From NCBI GenBank assembly GCA_014801955.1, contig JAAVDE010000010.1, positions 1 through 58,342 on the forward strand: DNA of 58,342 nt, written 5' to 3'. This DNA is from Bacteroides sp. (GTDB taxonomy: Bacteria; Bacteroidota; Bacteroidia; Bacteroidales; Muribaculaceae). Below, piece after piece: positions 52,401-58,342 of the stretch. Below the pieces are notes generated by a model. The model had not been told where the DNA came from and did not search any database. It was given only the letters and a program-made list of their open reading frames with translations. The stretch's first letter is position 1. Each line of letters begins with the position of its first letter. The position numbers and the translations under genes are program-made.

Positions 52401-52822
52401 AGCTCGAGCGCAATGGCGCAATTGACCTGACCCTGGCCGACGGCTCTGCGGCCCACGTCACCGCCGACACCGTTGATATTTTCTCGGAAGATATTCCCGG
52501 CTGGCTCGTTGCCAACGAAGGCACGGTTACCGTGGCGCTGGACGTTACGCTGACCGACGCCCTGCGCCGCGAAGGCATGGCCCGCGAGCTCGTTAACCGC
52601 ATTCAGAACATCCGCAAAGGTCGCGACTATGCAATCACCGACCATATAACCATTGCCCTGGAGCCGGTTGCAGAAGTGGTCGACGCGCTCAGCGAGTATA
52701 GCGACTACATTGCAACGCAGACCCTCGCGGATGCGATAACCACCGACGCCGCTCTGACCGCCAACGATGATACGCTCGATATTGACGGCCTGCGCGTCAA
52801 TATTTCAATCGAAAAAGCATAA
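49415..52822 (+). CDS. ileS: isoleucyl-tRNA synthetase
   Basis: Charges tRNA-Ile in the cytoplasm. The 1135-residue class I enzyme shows the HIGH-type loop as HPGIHH (53-58), the CP1 editing region, WFDSGAMPFAQ and the KMSKR loop at 687-691. It has the long, eukaryote-like type without an obvious C-terminal zinc-binding motif, the form linked to low sensitivity to mupirocin in other bacteria (general knowledge; not testable here). First gene of a compact operon (dksA-like, lspA, DUF4296), with one base shared with the next start codon. Confidence 0.96.
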   Translation: MKFNEYKSSDLVGVNKEVLDRWNQIGLFERSIAEREGAPSFVFFEGPPSANGHPGIHHVLARTIKDIVCRYKTMRGFHVKRKAGWDTHGLPVELGVEKTLGITKEDIGKKISVDDYNAACRREVMKFTDEWEHLTSLMGYWVDMSDPYITYDNRYIESVWWLLSQVYDKGLLYKGYTIQPYSPAAGTGLSSHELNQPGCYRDVKDTTCIAQFTCTDPIESMGGWGTPCFLAWTTTPWTLPSNTALCVGPQIDYCVVRTFNPYSGEPISCVVAEALLNSVFNPKGCDGDLAAYQKGDKIVPWQVVDRVKGEALVGLHYQQLFPWVNPGEGAFRVIPGDYVTTDDGTGIVHIAGTFGADDLRVSKAAGVPPLHLIDRDGNIRPMVDLRGRFFVIDDLDPEFVKNNVDTEAYGRYAGRFVKNAYDPEATDETETLDVSLCMDLKQRGLAFKIEKHTHNYPHCWRTDKPVLYYPLDSWFIRSTAVREQLMKANETIKWKPASTGSGRFGKWLENLQDWNLSRSRYWGTPLPIWRTEDAREEICIGSVEQLSAEIDKAVAAGLMASNPLTDKGFVPGDYSKENYEKIDLHRPYVDDIVLLSPSGKPMRRELDLIDVWFDSGAMPFAQQHYPFEHKEEVDNGSVYPADFIAEGVDQTRGWFFTLHAISGMVKNSVAYKAVISNGLVLDKFGNKMSKRLGNAVDPFATIEKYGSDPLRWYMISNSSPWDNLKFDEAGVVEVSRKFFATLFNTYNFLARYANVDGFDPTAPKIAVAERPEIDRWAISRLNTLIETVQSNLDDYELTPATRAIGDFVDELSNWYVRLNRSRFWGKEMTADKLAAYQTLYECLNTVALLMAPMAPFYAERLYLDLNPGAESVHLQLQPQADRSLIDTPLEQRMAIAQQLTSMVLALRRKANIKVRQPLSKLMMPLVDEAQRSQVLPIVDLVLNEVNVKEMQLLNPSESVLVKRVKPDFKKLGPVFGKQMKQVAAAIQAMEQPQILELERNGAIDLTLADGSAAHVTADTVDIFSEDIPGWLVANEGTVTVALDVTLTDALRREGMARELVNRIQNIRKGRDYAITDHITIALEPVAEVVDALSEYSDYIATQTLADAITTDAALTANDDTLDIDGLRVNISIEKA

Positions 52823-53193
52823 TGGCCGAAGAAAAACTCCGCTACTCCGACGAAGAACTCCAAGAGTTCAAGGAGCTGATTATGGAAAAGCTCGAAAAGG
52901 CCCGCGCCGAGTTCGAGCAGCTGCGCGCAAACGTTGTTGGCACCGATGGCAACGACACGGCCGACACCTCGCCCACGTTCAAAACTCTCGAAGAGAGCGC
53001 GGACGTTCTGGGCAAGGCGGAGGCCGCGCGCCTTTGCGAGCGCCAGCGCAAGTTCATCGAGCACCTCCAGAATGCCCTGCTGCGCATTGAAAACAAAACC
53101 TACGGCATCTGTCGCCAGACCGGCAAGCTGATTCCGAAGGAACGCCTGCGCGCCGTGCCCCACGCAACCCTGAGTATCGAAGCCAAGAAATGA
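52822..53193 (+). CDS. TraR/DksA-family protein, zinc-less
   Basis: A 123-residue protein of the DksA/TraR family: a coiled-coil hairpin (about 10-95) and a short C-terminal domain YGICRQTGKLIPKERLRAVP. The family zinc finger normally has four cysteines; here only one is kept (YGIC) and the pair at the end reads ATLSIEAKK. Such zinc-less forms are common in Bacteroidetes. It would bind the RNA polymerase secondary channel and tune transcription. The start codon shares one base with the ileS stop and the end overlaps lspA by four bases. Confidence 0.87.
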   Translation: MAEEKLRYSDEELQEFKELIMEKLEKARAEFEQLRANVVGTDGNDTADTSPTFKTLEESADVLGKAEAARLCERQRKFIEHLQNALLRIENKTYGICRQTGKLIPKERLRAVPHATLSIEAKK

Positions 53194-53837
53194 ACGCCAA
53201 ACGAACCGCCCGGCTCTCGGCTGCCCTGATGGTGCTGGTCATCATTGCCGACCAGTGGCTGAAAATTTGGGTCAAGACTTCGTTCTTTCTCGGCGAGGAC
53301 CTTGAAATCTGCTCGTGGTTCCACCTGCTGTTCGTTCAGAACCCGGGCATGGCCTTCGGCTGGACGCTGGGCAGCAAGCTGGCGCTGACGATTTTCCGCC
53401 TGATAGCAACGGTTTTCGGCTTTTGGTATCTGGGCAAGCTGCTGAAGCGTCCGGTGGTTGGCACCGGCGTCTGTCTGTGCGTTGCGCTCATTCTTGCCGG
53501 TGCCATAGGCAATTTGATTGACTGCACGTTCTACGGGCTGATTTTCAACAATCCGATGCCCCCGGCGGTTGCCACTCTCCTGCCTTCGGCCGGCGGTTAT
53601 GCGCCGATTTTCCACGGCCAGGTGGTTGATATGCTCTATTTTCCGCTTTTCTCCTTCTATTGGCCGCAGTGGATGCCCTTCATCGGCGGCGACTACTTTG
53701 AATTTTTCCATCCGATTTTTAATCTGGCCGACGCCGCGGTGTCGGTCGGCGTTATAGCCCTAATCTGCTTCTATTCGGGTCAGTTGAGTCTTAATGATTC
53801 AACTGAGGAGTCGGAAGCCGGGCACTCCGGGCAATGA
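53190..53837 (+). CDS. lspA: signal peptidase II (lipoprotein signal peptidase)
   Basis: An inner-membrane aspartic protease that cuts prolipoproteins after lipidation, serving the many lipoproteins in this window. The 215-residue protein has four membrane segments. The catalytic aspartates lie in GQVVDML (Asp147) and FNLADAAVS (Asp181); GNLID (Asp111) is also conserved. Between these sites is an extra stretch of about 20 residues (NNPMPPAVATLLPSAGGY), the Bacteroidetes-type long form. Overlaps both neighbours by four bases. Confidence 0.93.
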   Translation: MNAKRTARLSAALMVLVIIADQWLKIWVKTSFFLGEDLEICSWFHLLFVQNPGMAFGWTLGSKLALTIFRLIATVFGFWYLGKLLKRPVVGTGVCLCVALILAGAIGNLIDCTFYGLIFNNPMPPAVATLLPSAGGYAPIFHGQVVDMLYFPLFSFYWPQWMPFIGGDYFEFFHPIFNLADAAVSVGVIALICFYSGQLSLNDSTEESEAGHSGQ

Positions 53838-54631
53838 AGCGACTGCCGCTGCTCCTGTGTTTGCTGGCGGTGGTGCTCGCCGCCTGCGACCGCACGCCCG
53901 ACATGGTTCTGGGCCGCGAGCCTATGGCGCGCCTGCTCGTTGACCTGGAGCTGGCCGACGCCTACTCGCTGGAGCGTCGCCTCGACGGCTTTTCGACCGA
54001 TTCGGGGCGGTTGGTGCTCCGCTCGTCGGTGCTTGCCAAGCATGGGGTCAACGAGGCTGTACTCGACTCGTCGCTGCGCTGGTATGCGCGCCATTTGCCG
54101 CGCTACATGGCGGTGCTCGACCGCTGCGACTCTATGTTGACCGACACGATGCGCCGCATTGACGCCCTGACTGCTGCCGACCTGGCCACCCGCTCGGGCG
54201 ACACGGCTTCGATCTGGCCTATGGCGCCGTCGGCAGTGTTTGCGGCCACGCAGGCGTCGGAGTTCCTCACGTTTGAAGTGCCGGTTGACTCAACCTGGGA
54301 GCGCGGCGACGTTGTCAGGCTCTCGCTGGCGCTTCATAACAACCTGTCGCCCCTGAGCGCCTATCTGGGCGTCGATTACCTGAACCGCCAGCAAACGACC
54401 GAGGCCGTCAGCTCATCGCTGCTGGCCGGCGACGAGCGCCACCTGGAGCTGACCCTGCAGCTGGATTCAACCATGTCGGCCCGCCGCGTCTACGGCTATC
54501 TGCGGCTGGCGCCGGCAAAGGGCGAGCGAGCGTTTGTTGACAGCATTCGCCTCATTCGCACGCGTTTGCTCAGCGAGAACTACAATAATTTGCGTTATCC
54601 GCAGTTGCGCTTCACCCGCAATGACGACTGA
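53834..54631 (+). CDS. DUF4296 lipoprotein
   Basis: A 265-residue lipoprotein with lipobox AAC (Cys18) and a DUF4296 domain over about 30-120 (MARLLVDLELADAYSL, then HGVNEAVLDSSLRWYARH). The rest has a beta-rich segment (FEVPVDSTWERGDVVRLSL) and no motif recognised. DUF4296 proteins follow lspA in many Bacteroidales as a conserved ileS-dksA-lspA-DUF4296 order. Function unknown; probably an envelope protein. Confidence 0.8.
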   Translation: MKRLPLLLCLLAVVLAACDRTPDMVLGREPMARLLVDLELADAYSLERRLDGFSTDSGRLVLRSSVLAKHGVNEAVLDSSLRWYARHLPRYMAVLDRCDSMLTDTMRRIDALTAADLATRSGDTASIWPMAPSAVFAATQASEFLTFEVPVDSTWERGDVVRLSLALHNNLSPLSAYLGVDYLNRQQTTEAVSSSLLAGDERHLELTLQLDSTMSARRVYGYLRLAPAKGERAFVDSIRLIRTRLLSENYNNLRYPQLRFTRNDD

Positions 54632-54815
54632 CCATTTGCTGCTGGGCACCATCGACGACGACGGCCGCGTCTGCCCCCGCCCGGTAGTCGTTACGCTCCT
54701 CCCCGACGGCACCGTTGCGTCCTGGCACTACCTGACCGGCCACGAGCCTCACTCCACCACACCCCTGCGCGCGCTGCTCCGCCTCCCCGCCCCCTCCCTC
54801 CATCCCCTCGACTAA
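54621..54815 (+). CDS. small hypothetical protein
   Basis: A 64-residue frame whose ATG overlaps the DUF4296 end by 11 bases. It begins MTTDHLLLGTIDDDGRVCP, has PVVVTLLPDGTVASWHYLTG, then a Pro/Leu-rich C-terminus encoded by C-rich DNA. The codon pattern and close coupling argue for a gene; an earlier in-frame ATG at 54534 is less likely because it lies inside DUF4296. No function recognised. Confidence 0.5.
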   Translation: MTTDHLLLGTIDDDGRVCPRPVVVTLLPDGTVASWHYLTGHEPHSTTPLRALLRLPAPSLHPLD

Positions 54816-54848
54816 AATCACATTTTGTTTGAAAAAAGTGCTGAAAAA

Positions 54849-54880
54849 TTTGCGTGAGTGGGAAATTATGCGTAACTTTG
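54849..54880 (+). promoter_or_regulatory. tRNA-Met promoter
   Basis: TTTG at 54849-54852, 20 bases, TAACTTTG at 54873-54880, 18 bases before the tRNA. Confidence 0.8.
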
Positions 54881-54898
54881 CAGTCGCAAAAGCCTAAT

Positions 54899-54972
54899 GG
54901 CGGGATAGCTCAGTTGGTTAGAGCGTCGGATTCATAACCCGGAGGTCCCGAGTTCAATTCTCGGTCCCGCTA
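54899..54972 (+). tRNA. tRNA-Met (anticodon CAU)
   Basis: 74 bases folding as a full cloverleaf: acceptor ggcggga with tcccgct (G1-U72 wobble), D stem gctc/gagc, anticodon loop ttcataa (CAU), T stem ccgag/ctcgg with loop ttcaatt, discriminator A. CCA is not encoded. The anticodon stem has an A-C mismatch next to the loop. Elongator Met is most likely; tRNA-Ile with a modified CAU cannot be excluded by sequence alone. Confidence 0.9.
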
Positions 54973-54983
54973 CTTGCCCAAAG

Positions 54984-55020
54984 CCGCGCGTTGCAAATAT
55001 GCAATGCGCGGTATTTTTTT
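54984..55020 (+). terminator. terminator after tRNA-Met
   Basis: ccgcgcgttgca (54984-54995) pairs with tgcaatgcgcgg (55000-55011; one mismatch), followed by seven T at 55014-55020. Confidence 0.85.
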
Positions 55021-55054
55021 GCAATATTTTTTGTTGCTGAGGCGTTTATAAGTT

Positions 55055-55489
55055 ATGATGAATAACGAACGTAATCAAAAGTCAGAAAGCATATATTCTT
55101 TGCTGCAGCAGCTGCCGATAATGAGCGGCGCGTCGGTTGCACGCATCCGCGACGTTGCGGGGCGGCTCAGACTGAATTTCCGCAAGGTTGCCGAGGGCGA
55201 CACTGTTGTTGCCGCCGGCGAGCAGTCGGTGGGGCTGGTGTGTGTGCTCTCCGGGGCGGTTGAATGCCGCAAGGGAGCGTCAAACATCGCCTCGGAGGGG
55301 CCGCAGATGCTTTTCCCCGAGGCGCTGTTTGGCCTCGACACGCGCTATCCGCGCTCGGTCGTTGCGAGCTCGGAAGTCAGCGTCCTCGAAATTCCGAAAG
55401 ATGAGTTCCGCAAGCTCCTGGGGCTTGACCCGGTTTTTATGCTTAACTATCTGAACGCCGTTTGCACCCGCGCCCAGCGCGCCAACTGA
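55055..55489 (+). CDS. cyclic-nucleotide-binding-domain protein without HTH
   Basis: A 144-residue protein with the CAP-type beta-roll (about 25-125: EGDTVVAAGEQSVGLVCVLSGAVECRK, listed here in two pieces EGDTVVAAGEQSV and GLVCVLSGAVEC), a truncated C-helix, and no DNA-binding domain. The normal Crp/Fnr protein is about 220 residues. The typical phosphate-binding RExAL-type core is not obvious, so ligand binding is unsure. It ends two bases before the convergent transporter gene. A regulator half or a ligand sensor are both possible. Confidence 0.75.
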   Translation: MMNNERNQKSESIYSLLQQLPIMSGASVARIRDVAGRLRLNFRKVAEGDTVVAAGEQSVGLVCVLSGAVECRKGASNIASEGPQMLFPEALFGLDTRYPRSVVASSEVSVLEIPKDEFRKLLGLDPVFMLNYLNAVCTRAQRAN

Positions 55490-55491
55490 TT

Positions 55492-56436
55492 TCAGCGGCG
55501 CGGATGAGCGTGGCGGTAGAGCTGGAGGGAGTTAACAACGTTGTGAAACACCGAGTAGAAGCCGCCGGCAAGGGCGGTTACGGGGGTGAAGAACGTGTAG
55601 CCCAGCCAGATGGCGAAAACCGTGTTTTTCTGGCCCAGGGCCTGCCCGGCGGTAATCTTGTCGTTCCACCGGGCGCCGATGCGTCGGCCAACGATGAACT
55701 GAAACGCACAGCAAATCAGAGAAATGGCGCCGAGCCAGAGCTGCGTAGTCCAGCCATAGGTTGAATGGACCATACTGCGGGTCGTTACGGCCATTGCCAG
55801 CGCCAGCGCAACGACCCACAGGTAGAACGACGCTCCCGCCCAGCCCTCTAACCGCCGGTGCAGCGCAGGCATGAACTGGCGCAGGCCCAGGGCGGAGAGC
55901 AGCGGGAGCAGCAACAGGGGGAACACCTTGCCGAGAATCATGGCGGCCGAGGCGCCGATGCTGACACCGGGCGCGGGGTGGACGAACGGAACCCACAGCG
56001 GAACCAGCAGGGCGGCGAGCAGGTTGATCAGGATGGTGTAGGTAATGATGTCGTTGAGGTTGCCGCCGAGCTTGCGCGTGATGACCGCGGCGGCGGTGGC
56101 CGTCGGGCATATCAGGCAGAGCATCGCGCCCTCCATGACGACGCGCAAGCCGCTGACCGGCATCATTACCAGCGCCAGGGCCAGCGCCGAGAACAGGCCG
56201 CCTTGAATCAGCAACAGCCGGCCATGCCAGGGGCGCAGGTGGAGTGCCCGCGGGTTGACCTTGCAGAAAGTCAGAAAAAGCATAGCGAAAATAAGTGCAG
56301 GCTGCATGAATCCCACAGCGCCGTTGGCAATCATGTGGGCCTCGGGGCCCAGCGGGAGGGCCGCAAACAGAAAGTAACCGCTGACGCCGGCAAGCATTGA
56401 GAAAACCAGCGCCCAGTCGCGTAGAAGTTGTATCAT
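55492..56436 (-). CDS. bile acid:sodium symporter family transporter
   Basis: A 314-residue membrane protein with about ten helices, of the BASS fold. Late motifs GQKNTVFAIWLGYTFFTP and the early ICPTATAAAVITRKLGGN are typical of the family. The substrate is unknown: bile acids, organic acids and keto-pantoate are all transported by BASS members. It overlaps aroB by four bases, so it is coupled to a shikimate enzyme. Confidence 0.8.
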   Translation of the reverse strand: MIQLLRDWALVFSMLAGVSGYFLFAALPLGPEAHMIANGAVGFMQPALIFAMLFLTFCKVNPRALHLRPWHGRLLLIQGGLFSALALALVMMPVSGLRVVMEGAMLCLICPTATAAAVITRKLGGNLNDIITYTILINLLAALLVPLWVPFVHPAPGVSIGASAAMILGKVFPLLLLPLLSALGLRQFMPALHRRLEGWAGASFYLWVVALALAMAVTTRSMVHSTYGWTTQLWLGAISLICCAFQFIVGRRIGARWNDKITAGQALGQKNTVFAIWLGYTFFTPVTALAGGFYSVFHNVVNSLQLYRHAHPRR

Positions 56437-57479
56437 TGTCCTAAGAGATCACGATAAATGTCGAGCGCGCCGCGAATGGTTTCGGCATTGACCGTTGAGT
56501 CGATGACCGGCTCGCCCGGGTGGCGCAGCAGAGTGAAGTTAATTTGTTGGCGCGAGGCGTTTTTCTTGTCGTGGCGCATCAGTTCGACCAGGGCGTCATA
56601 GTCGCTGCAGCTTAGCAGCGGCGCCGGCGCATAGGCCTCGCGCAGCAGGGCGGCCACCCGATGGAGCTCCTCGGAGGGAAAGCCGAGCAGCAGATTGGAC
56701 AGAACCATTTCAACGAGCAGGCCGTGGGCAACGGCAAAGCCGTGGGGGATCGGGCGTTGGCGCTCCATCGCCAGCGACTCAAAGGCGTGGCCCGCGGTGT
56801 GACCCAGGTTCAGAGCCTTGCGGATGCCCTGCTCGCGCGGGTCGAGTTCAACTATTGTGCGCTTAACGTTGACGTTCTCCTCCAGCAGCGGCAGCAGGGC
56901 GTCGAGGTCGGCGCGCGCAATGTCGAACGCCAGCAGCCGGCGATACGTTTCTTGCGACGAAATCAGCCCGTGTTTCAGCATTTCGGCAAAGCCGCTGCGC
57001 AGCTCGGCCGAGGGCAACGTGGCAAAAAACCGAGTTGAGATAATAACCGCATCGGCGGGCGCGAACGCCCCGATTTCATTCTTGAAATGGAGGAAGTTAA
57101 CGCCCGTTTTGCCGCCAACGGCAGCGTCGACCGCCCCTAAGAGCGTCGTTGCAACGTTGATGAACCGGATTCCGCGCTTGAAGGTTGCCGCGGCAAATCC
57201 GCCCAGGTCGGTAACCATGCCGCCGCCAATGTTGACCAGCAGAGAGCGGCGCGTGGCCCCGGAGGTCGACAGCGTTTCCCACACGGCCGACAGCGTTGTC
57301 AGATTCTTGTTATCGTCGCCCGCCGCGATTTCTATGACCGTTGCGCCGAAGCGGTTCAAGCTGTCGGCAATAGGGCGCGTGTTTGAGTCGGCAAGGAAAA
57401 ACACCCCCGCCGGCTTCATCTCCTCGATCAGATTGGCCAGCGCGCGGTCAACCTCGTTGGTAAAAATCAATTTTTGCAT
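56433..57479 (-). CDS. aroB: 3-dehydroquinate synthase
   Basis: Second step of the shikimate pathway, in the cytoplasm: makes 3-dehydroquinate from DAHP, with NAD and a metal ion. The 348-residue protein shows NIGGGMVTDLGGFAAATFKRG, the TTLLGAVDAAVGGKTGVNF stretch with the catalytic Lys, and the metal-binding His segment NLGHTAGHAFE. Full length. It overlaps the HAD gene by 13 bases and the transporter by four. Confidence 0.95.
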   Translation of the reverse strand: MQKLIFTNEVDRALANLIEEMKPAGVFFLADSNTRPIADSLNRFGATVIEIAAGDDNKNLTTLSAVWETLSTSGATRRSLLVNIGGGMVTDLGGFAAATFKRGIRFINVATTLLGAVDAAVGGKTGVNFLHFKNEIGAFAPADAVIISTRFFATLPSAELRSGFAEMLKHGLISSQETYRRLLAFDIARADLDALLPLLEENVNVKRTIVELDPREQGIRKALNLGHTAGHAFESLAMERQRPIPHGFAVAHGLLVEMVLSNLLLGFPSEELHRVAALLREAYAPAPLLSCSDYDALVELMRHDKKNASRQQINFTLLRHPGEPVIDSTVNAETIRGALDIYRDLLGQ

Positions 57480-58156
57480 AGCTCGCGCAGTATATCAGGT
57501 AATTGGCTCGCACACTCGGGCATGGAGGCGAACACCAGGTCGGCGCCGGCCTCCTTCAGGGTTGCCAGCGGAATAGGCCCCGTTGCAACGCCAACGGTGA
57601 AGCAACCCGCGCGATGGCCCGCCGTAACGCCCAGCGGTGCATTTTCTATGACGACACACTCCTGAGGCTTCACTCCCGCCAGCTCAGCGCCCTTCAGAAA
57701 GGGGTCGGGATAGGGTTTGCCGCGCTCAACGTTGAGCGCCGTAACGCGCCGGTCGGCCGGAAAGCGCCCAGGAAAATCAACCTCCAGGCGGTCCAGCAGC
57801 GAACCCTGGGCCGAGCCGGTGACCAGAATCGTTTGCGGATGCGACGGCAGCGCCGCCAGGCCCTCGATCAGCTCGCGGGCGCCGGGCATCACCTTCGGAG
57901 CCGGCTTTGAGCGGAAAATTTCGGCCTTACGTTCATAGAAATCATGAATCTCGCGCTCAGTTGCAGGTCGGTTAAAAGTGCGTTCAATCAGTAGATTAAC
58001 AGTAAAATGCCCCGTTGCACCCTCATAGAGATAAAACTCCTCGGGAGTACACGGAATATCATGTTCGCGCACCATCTGGTACCACGAAGACGCATGGTTC
58101 GGCATCGAATCATACAGCGTGCCATCCATGTCAAACAAAATCGCCTTAATATTCAA
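57467..58156 (-). CDS. HAD hydrolase (beta-phosphoglucomutase-like)
   Basis: A 229-residue phosphatase or phosphomutase of subfamily I. The nucleophile loop is FDMDGTLYDS (Asp9), then Thr in VTGSAQGSL, Lys in RGKPYPDPFLKGAEL and the acidic VIENAPLG motif. The cap domain is the alpha-helical type. It is the first gene of the aroB operon, overlapping aroB by 13 bases. Substrate not known; a sugar phosphate is likely. Confidence 0.87.
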   Translation of the reverse strand: MNIKAILFDMDGTLYDSMPNHASSWYQMVREHDIPCTPEEFYLYEGATGHFTVNLLIERTFNRPATEREIHDFYERKAEIFRSKPAPKVMPGARELIEGLAALPSHPQTILVTGSAQGSLLDRLEVDFPGRFPADRRVTALNVERGKPYPDPFLKGAELAGVKPQECVVIENAPLGVTAGHRAGCFTVGVATGPIPLATLKEAGADLVFASMPECASQLPDILRELCKN

Positions 58157-58249
58157 AACTCGTAACTCAAAAAATTTCTAATAACACTTAAAATCGGAGC
58201 AAATTTCGCCAAAATCCCCCGAATCTGCAAACATTTCTTCTCAAAAATA

Positions 58250-58342
58250 TTAATTGCTGAGGTGGGGAAGGAGGGCAGAGGGGAGGGTGTCGGTGGATTC
58301 GTCGGGGGAGGGGAGGGTGTCGGGGCGGGTGATGGTGAGGGG
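58250..58342 (-). CDS. partial gene, C-terminal 30 residues
   Basis: An open frame runs from the right edge to TAA at 58250-58252 and reads as a Pro/Thr/Leu-rich tail (PDTLPSPDESTDTLP, ending LPHLSN). The DNA is C-rich on the coding strand, like the tails of the small genes at 4306 and 54621. The start lies beyond the window. This could be noise from biased composition. Confidence 0.4.
   Translation of the reverse strand, partial: PLTITRPDTLPSPDESTDTLPSALLPHLSN

Overview
The window looks like about 58 kb of chromosome from a GC-rich member of the Bacteroidales. A gut lineage near Muribaculaceae, Prevotellaceae or Barnesiella fits, but the family is not certain. The grounds are: Bacteroidetes promoters (TTTG, a 19-20 bp spacer, then TAnnTTTG) in front of most transcription units, no Shine-Dalgarno sequences, TonB-dependent receptors, DUF-type lipoproteins of this phylum, long Bacteroidetes-type LspA and IleS, and secreted enzymes ending in the short 'YDLQGRRV ... 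FLVK' tail. No phage, CRISPR array, rRNA or intact insertion sequence was seen.

Layout. 1-640: gene-free, with three copies of a GC-rich palindromic repeat. 678-4782: manC, a YfhO membrane protein and a short methyltransferase-like protein, joined by 4-base overlaps. 5069-6034: an AraC regulator. 6057-10519 (minus): outer-membrane barrel, mreD, mrdA, rodA (cell shape). 10600-11916: enolase. 12150-17037 (minus): acpP, fabF, aroA, an orphan metal ABC permease, and a HipA-like kinase overlapping a DUF3037 gene. 17175-26924 (minus): two tandem GH84 hexosaminidases, a DUF2723 glycosyltransferase-like membrane protein, a polysaccharide deacetylase and queG. 26925-27238: an intergenic stretch holding a four-way-junction RNA candidate and a plus-strand terminator. 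27239-30083: a DUF362 lipoprotein and a TonB receptor. 30202-33829: GNAT acetyltransferase, secreted CotH protein, NlpE-like lipoprotein. 33880-40316 (minus): a sialic acid catabolic operon, nanT-nanA-nanE plus a three-domain SGNH/sialate esterase/Kelch epimerase fusion. 40444-42112: a DUF4143 ATPase between 92-bp direct repeats. 42262-49281: a TonB receptor with two DUF5689/DUF6359 lipoproteins. 49415-54815: ileS, a DksA-like gene, lspA, a DUF4296 lipoprotein and a small ORF. 54899-54972: tRNA-Met(CAU). 55055-58342: a cyclic-nucleotide-binding protein, a BASS transporter, aroB, a HAD phosphatase and the 3' end of one more gene.

How it works together. Host-glycan use is the clearest theme: GH84 enzymes remove N-acetylhexosamine, the nan operon de-acetylates, epimerises, imports and cleaves sialic acid and turns ManNAc into GlcNAc, and CotH and the lipoproteins are cell-surface accessories. 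The rest is housekeeping: shikimate pathway (aroA, aroB), fatty acid synthesis (acpP, fabF), cell elongation, glycolysis, tRNA charging and lipoprotein processing.

The most unusual items are the orphan structured RNA at 27024-27235, the repeat-bounded ATPase, the NanS-NanM fusion, the TonB/DUF5689 cluster with a recent 396-bp internal duplication, and the HipA-like/DUF3037 pair. All functions are inferred from reading the sequence. No database search was run.
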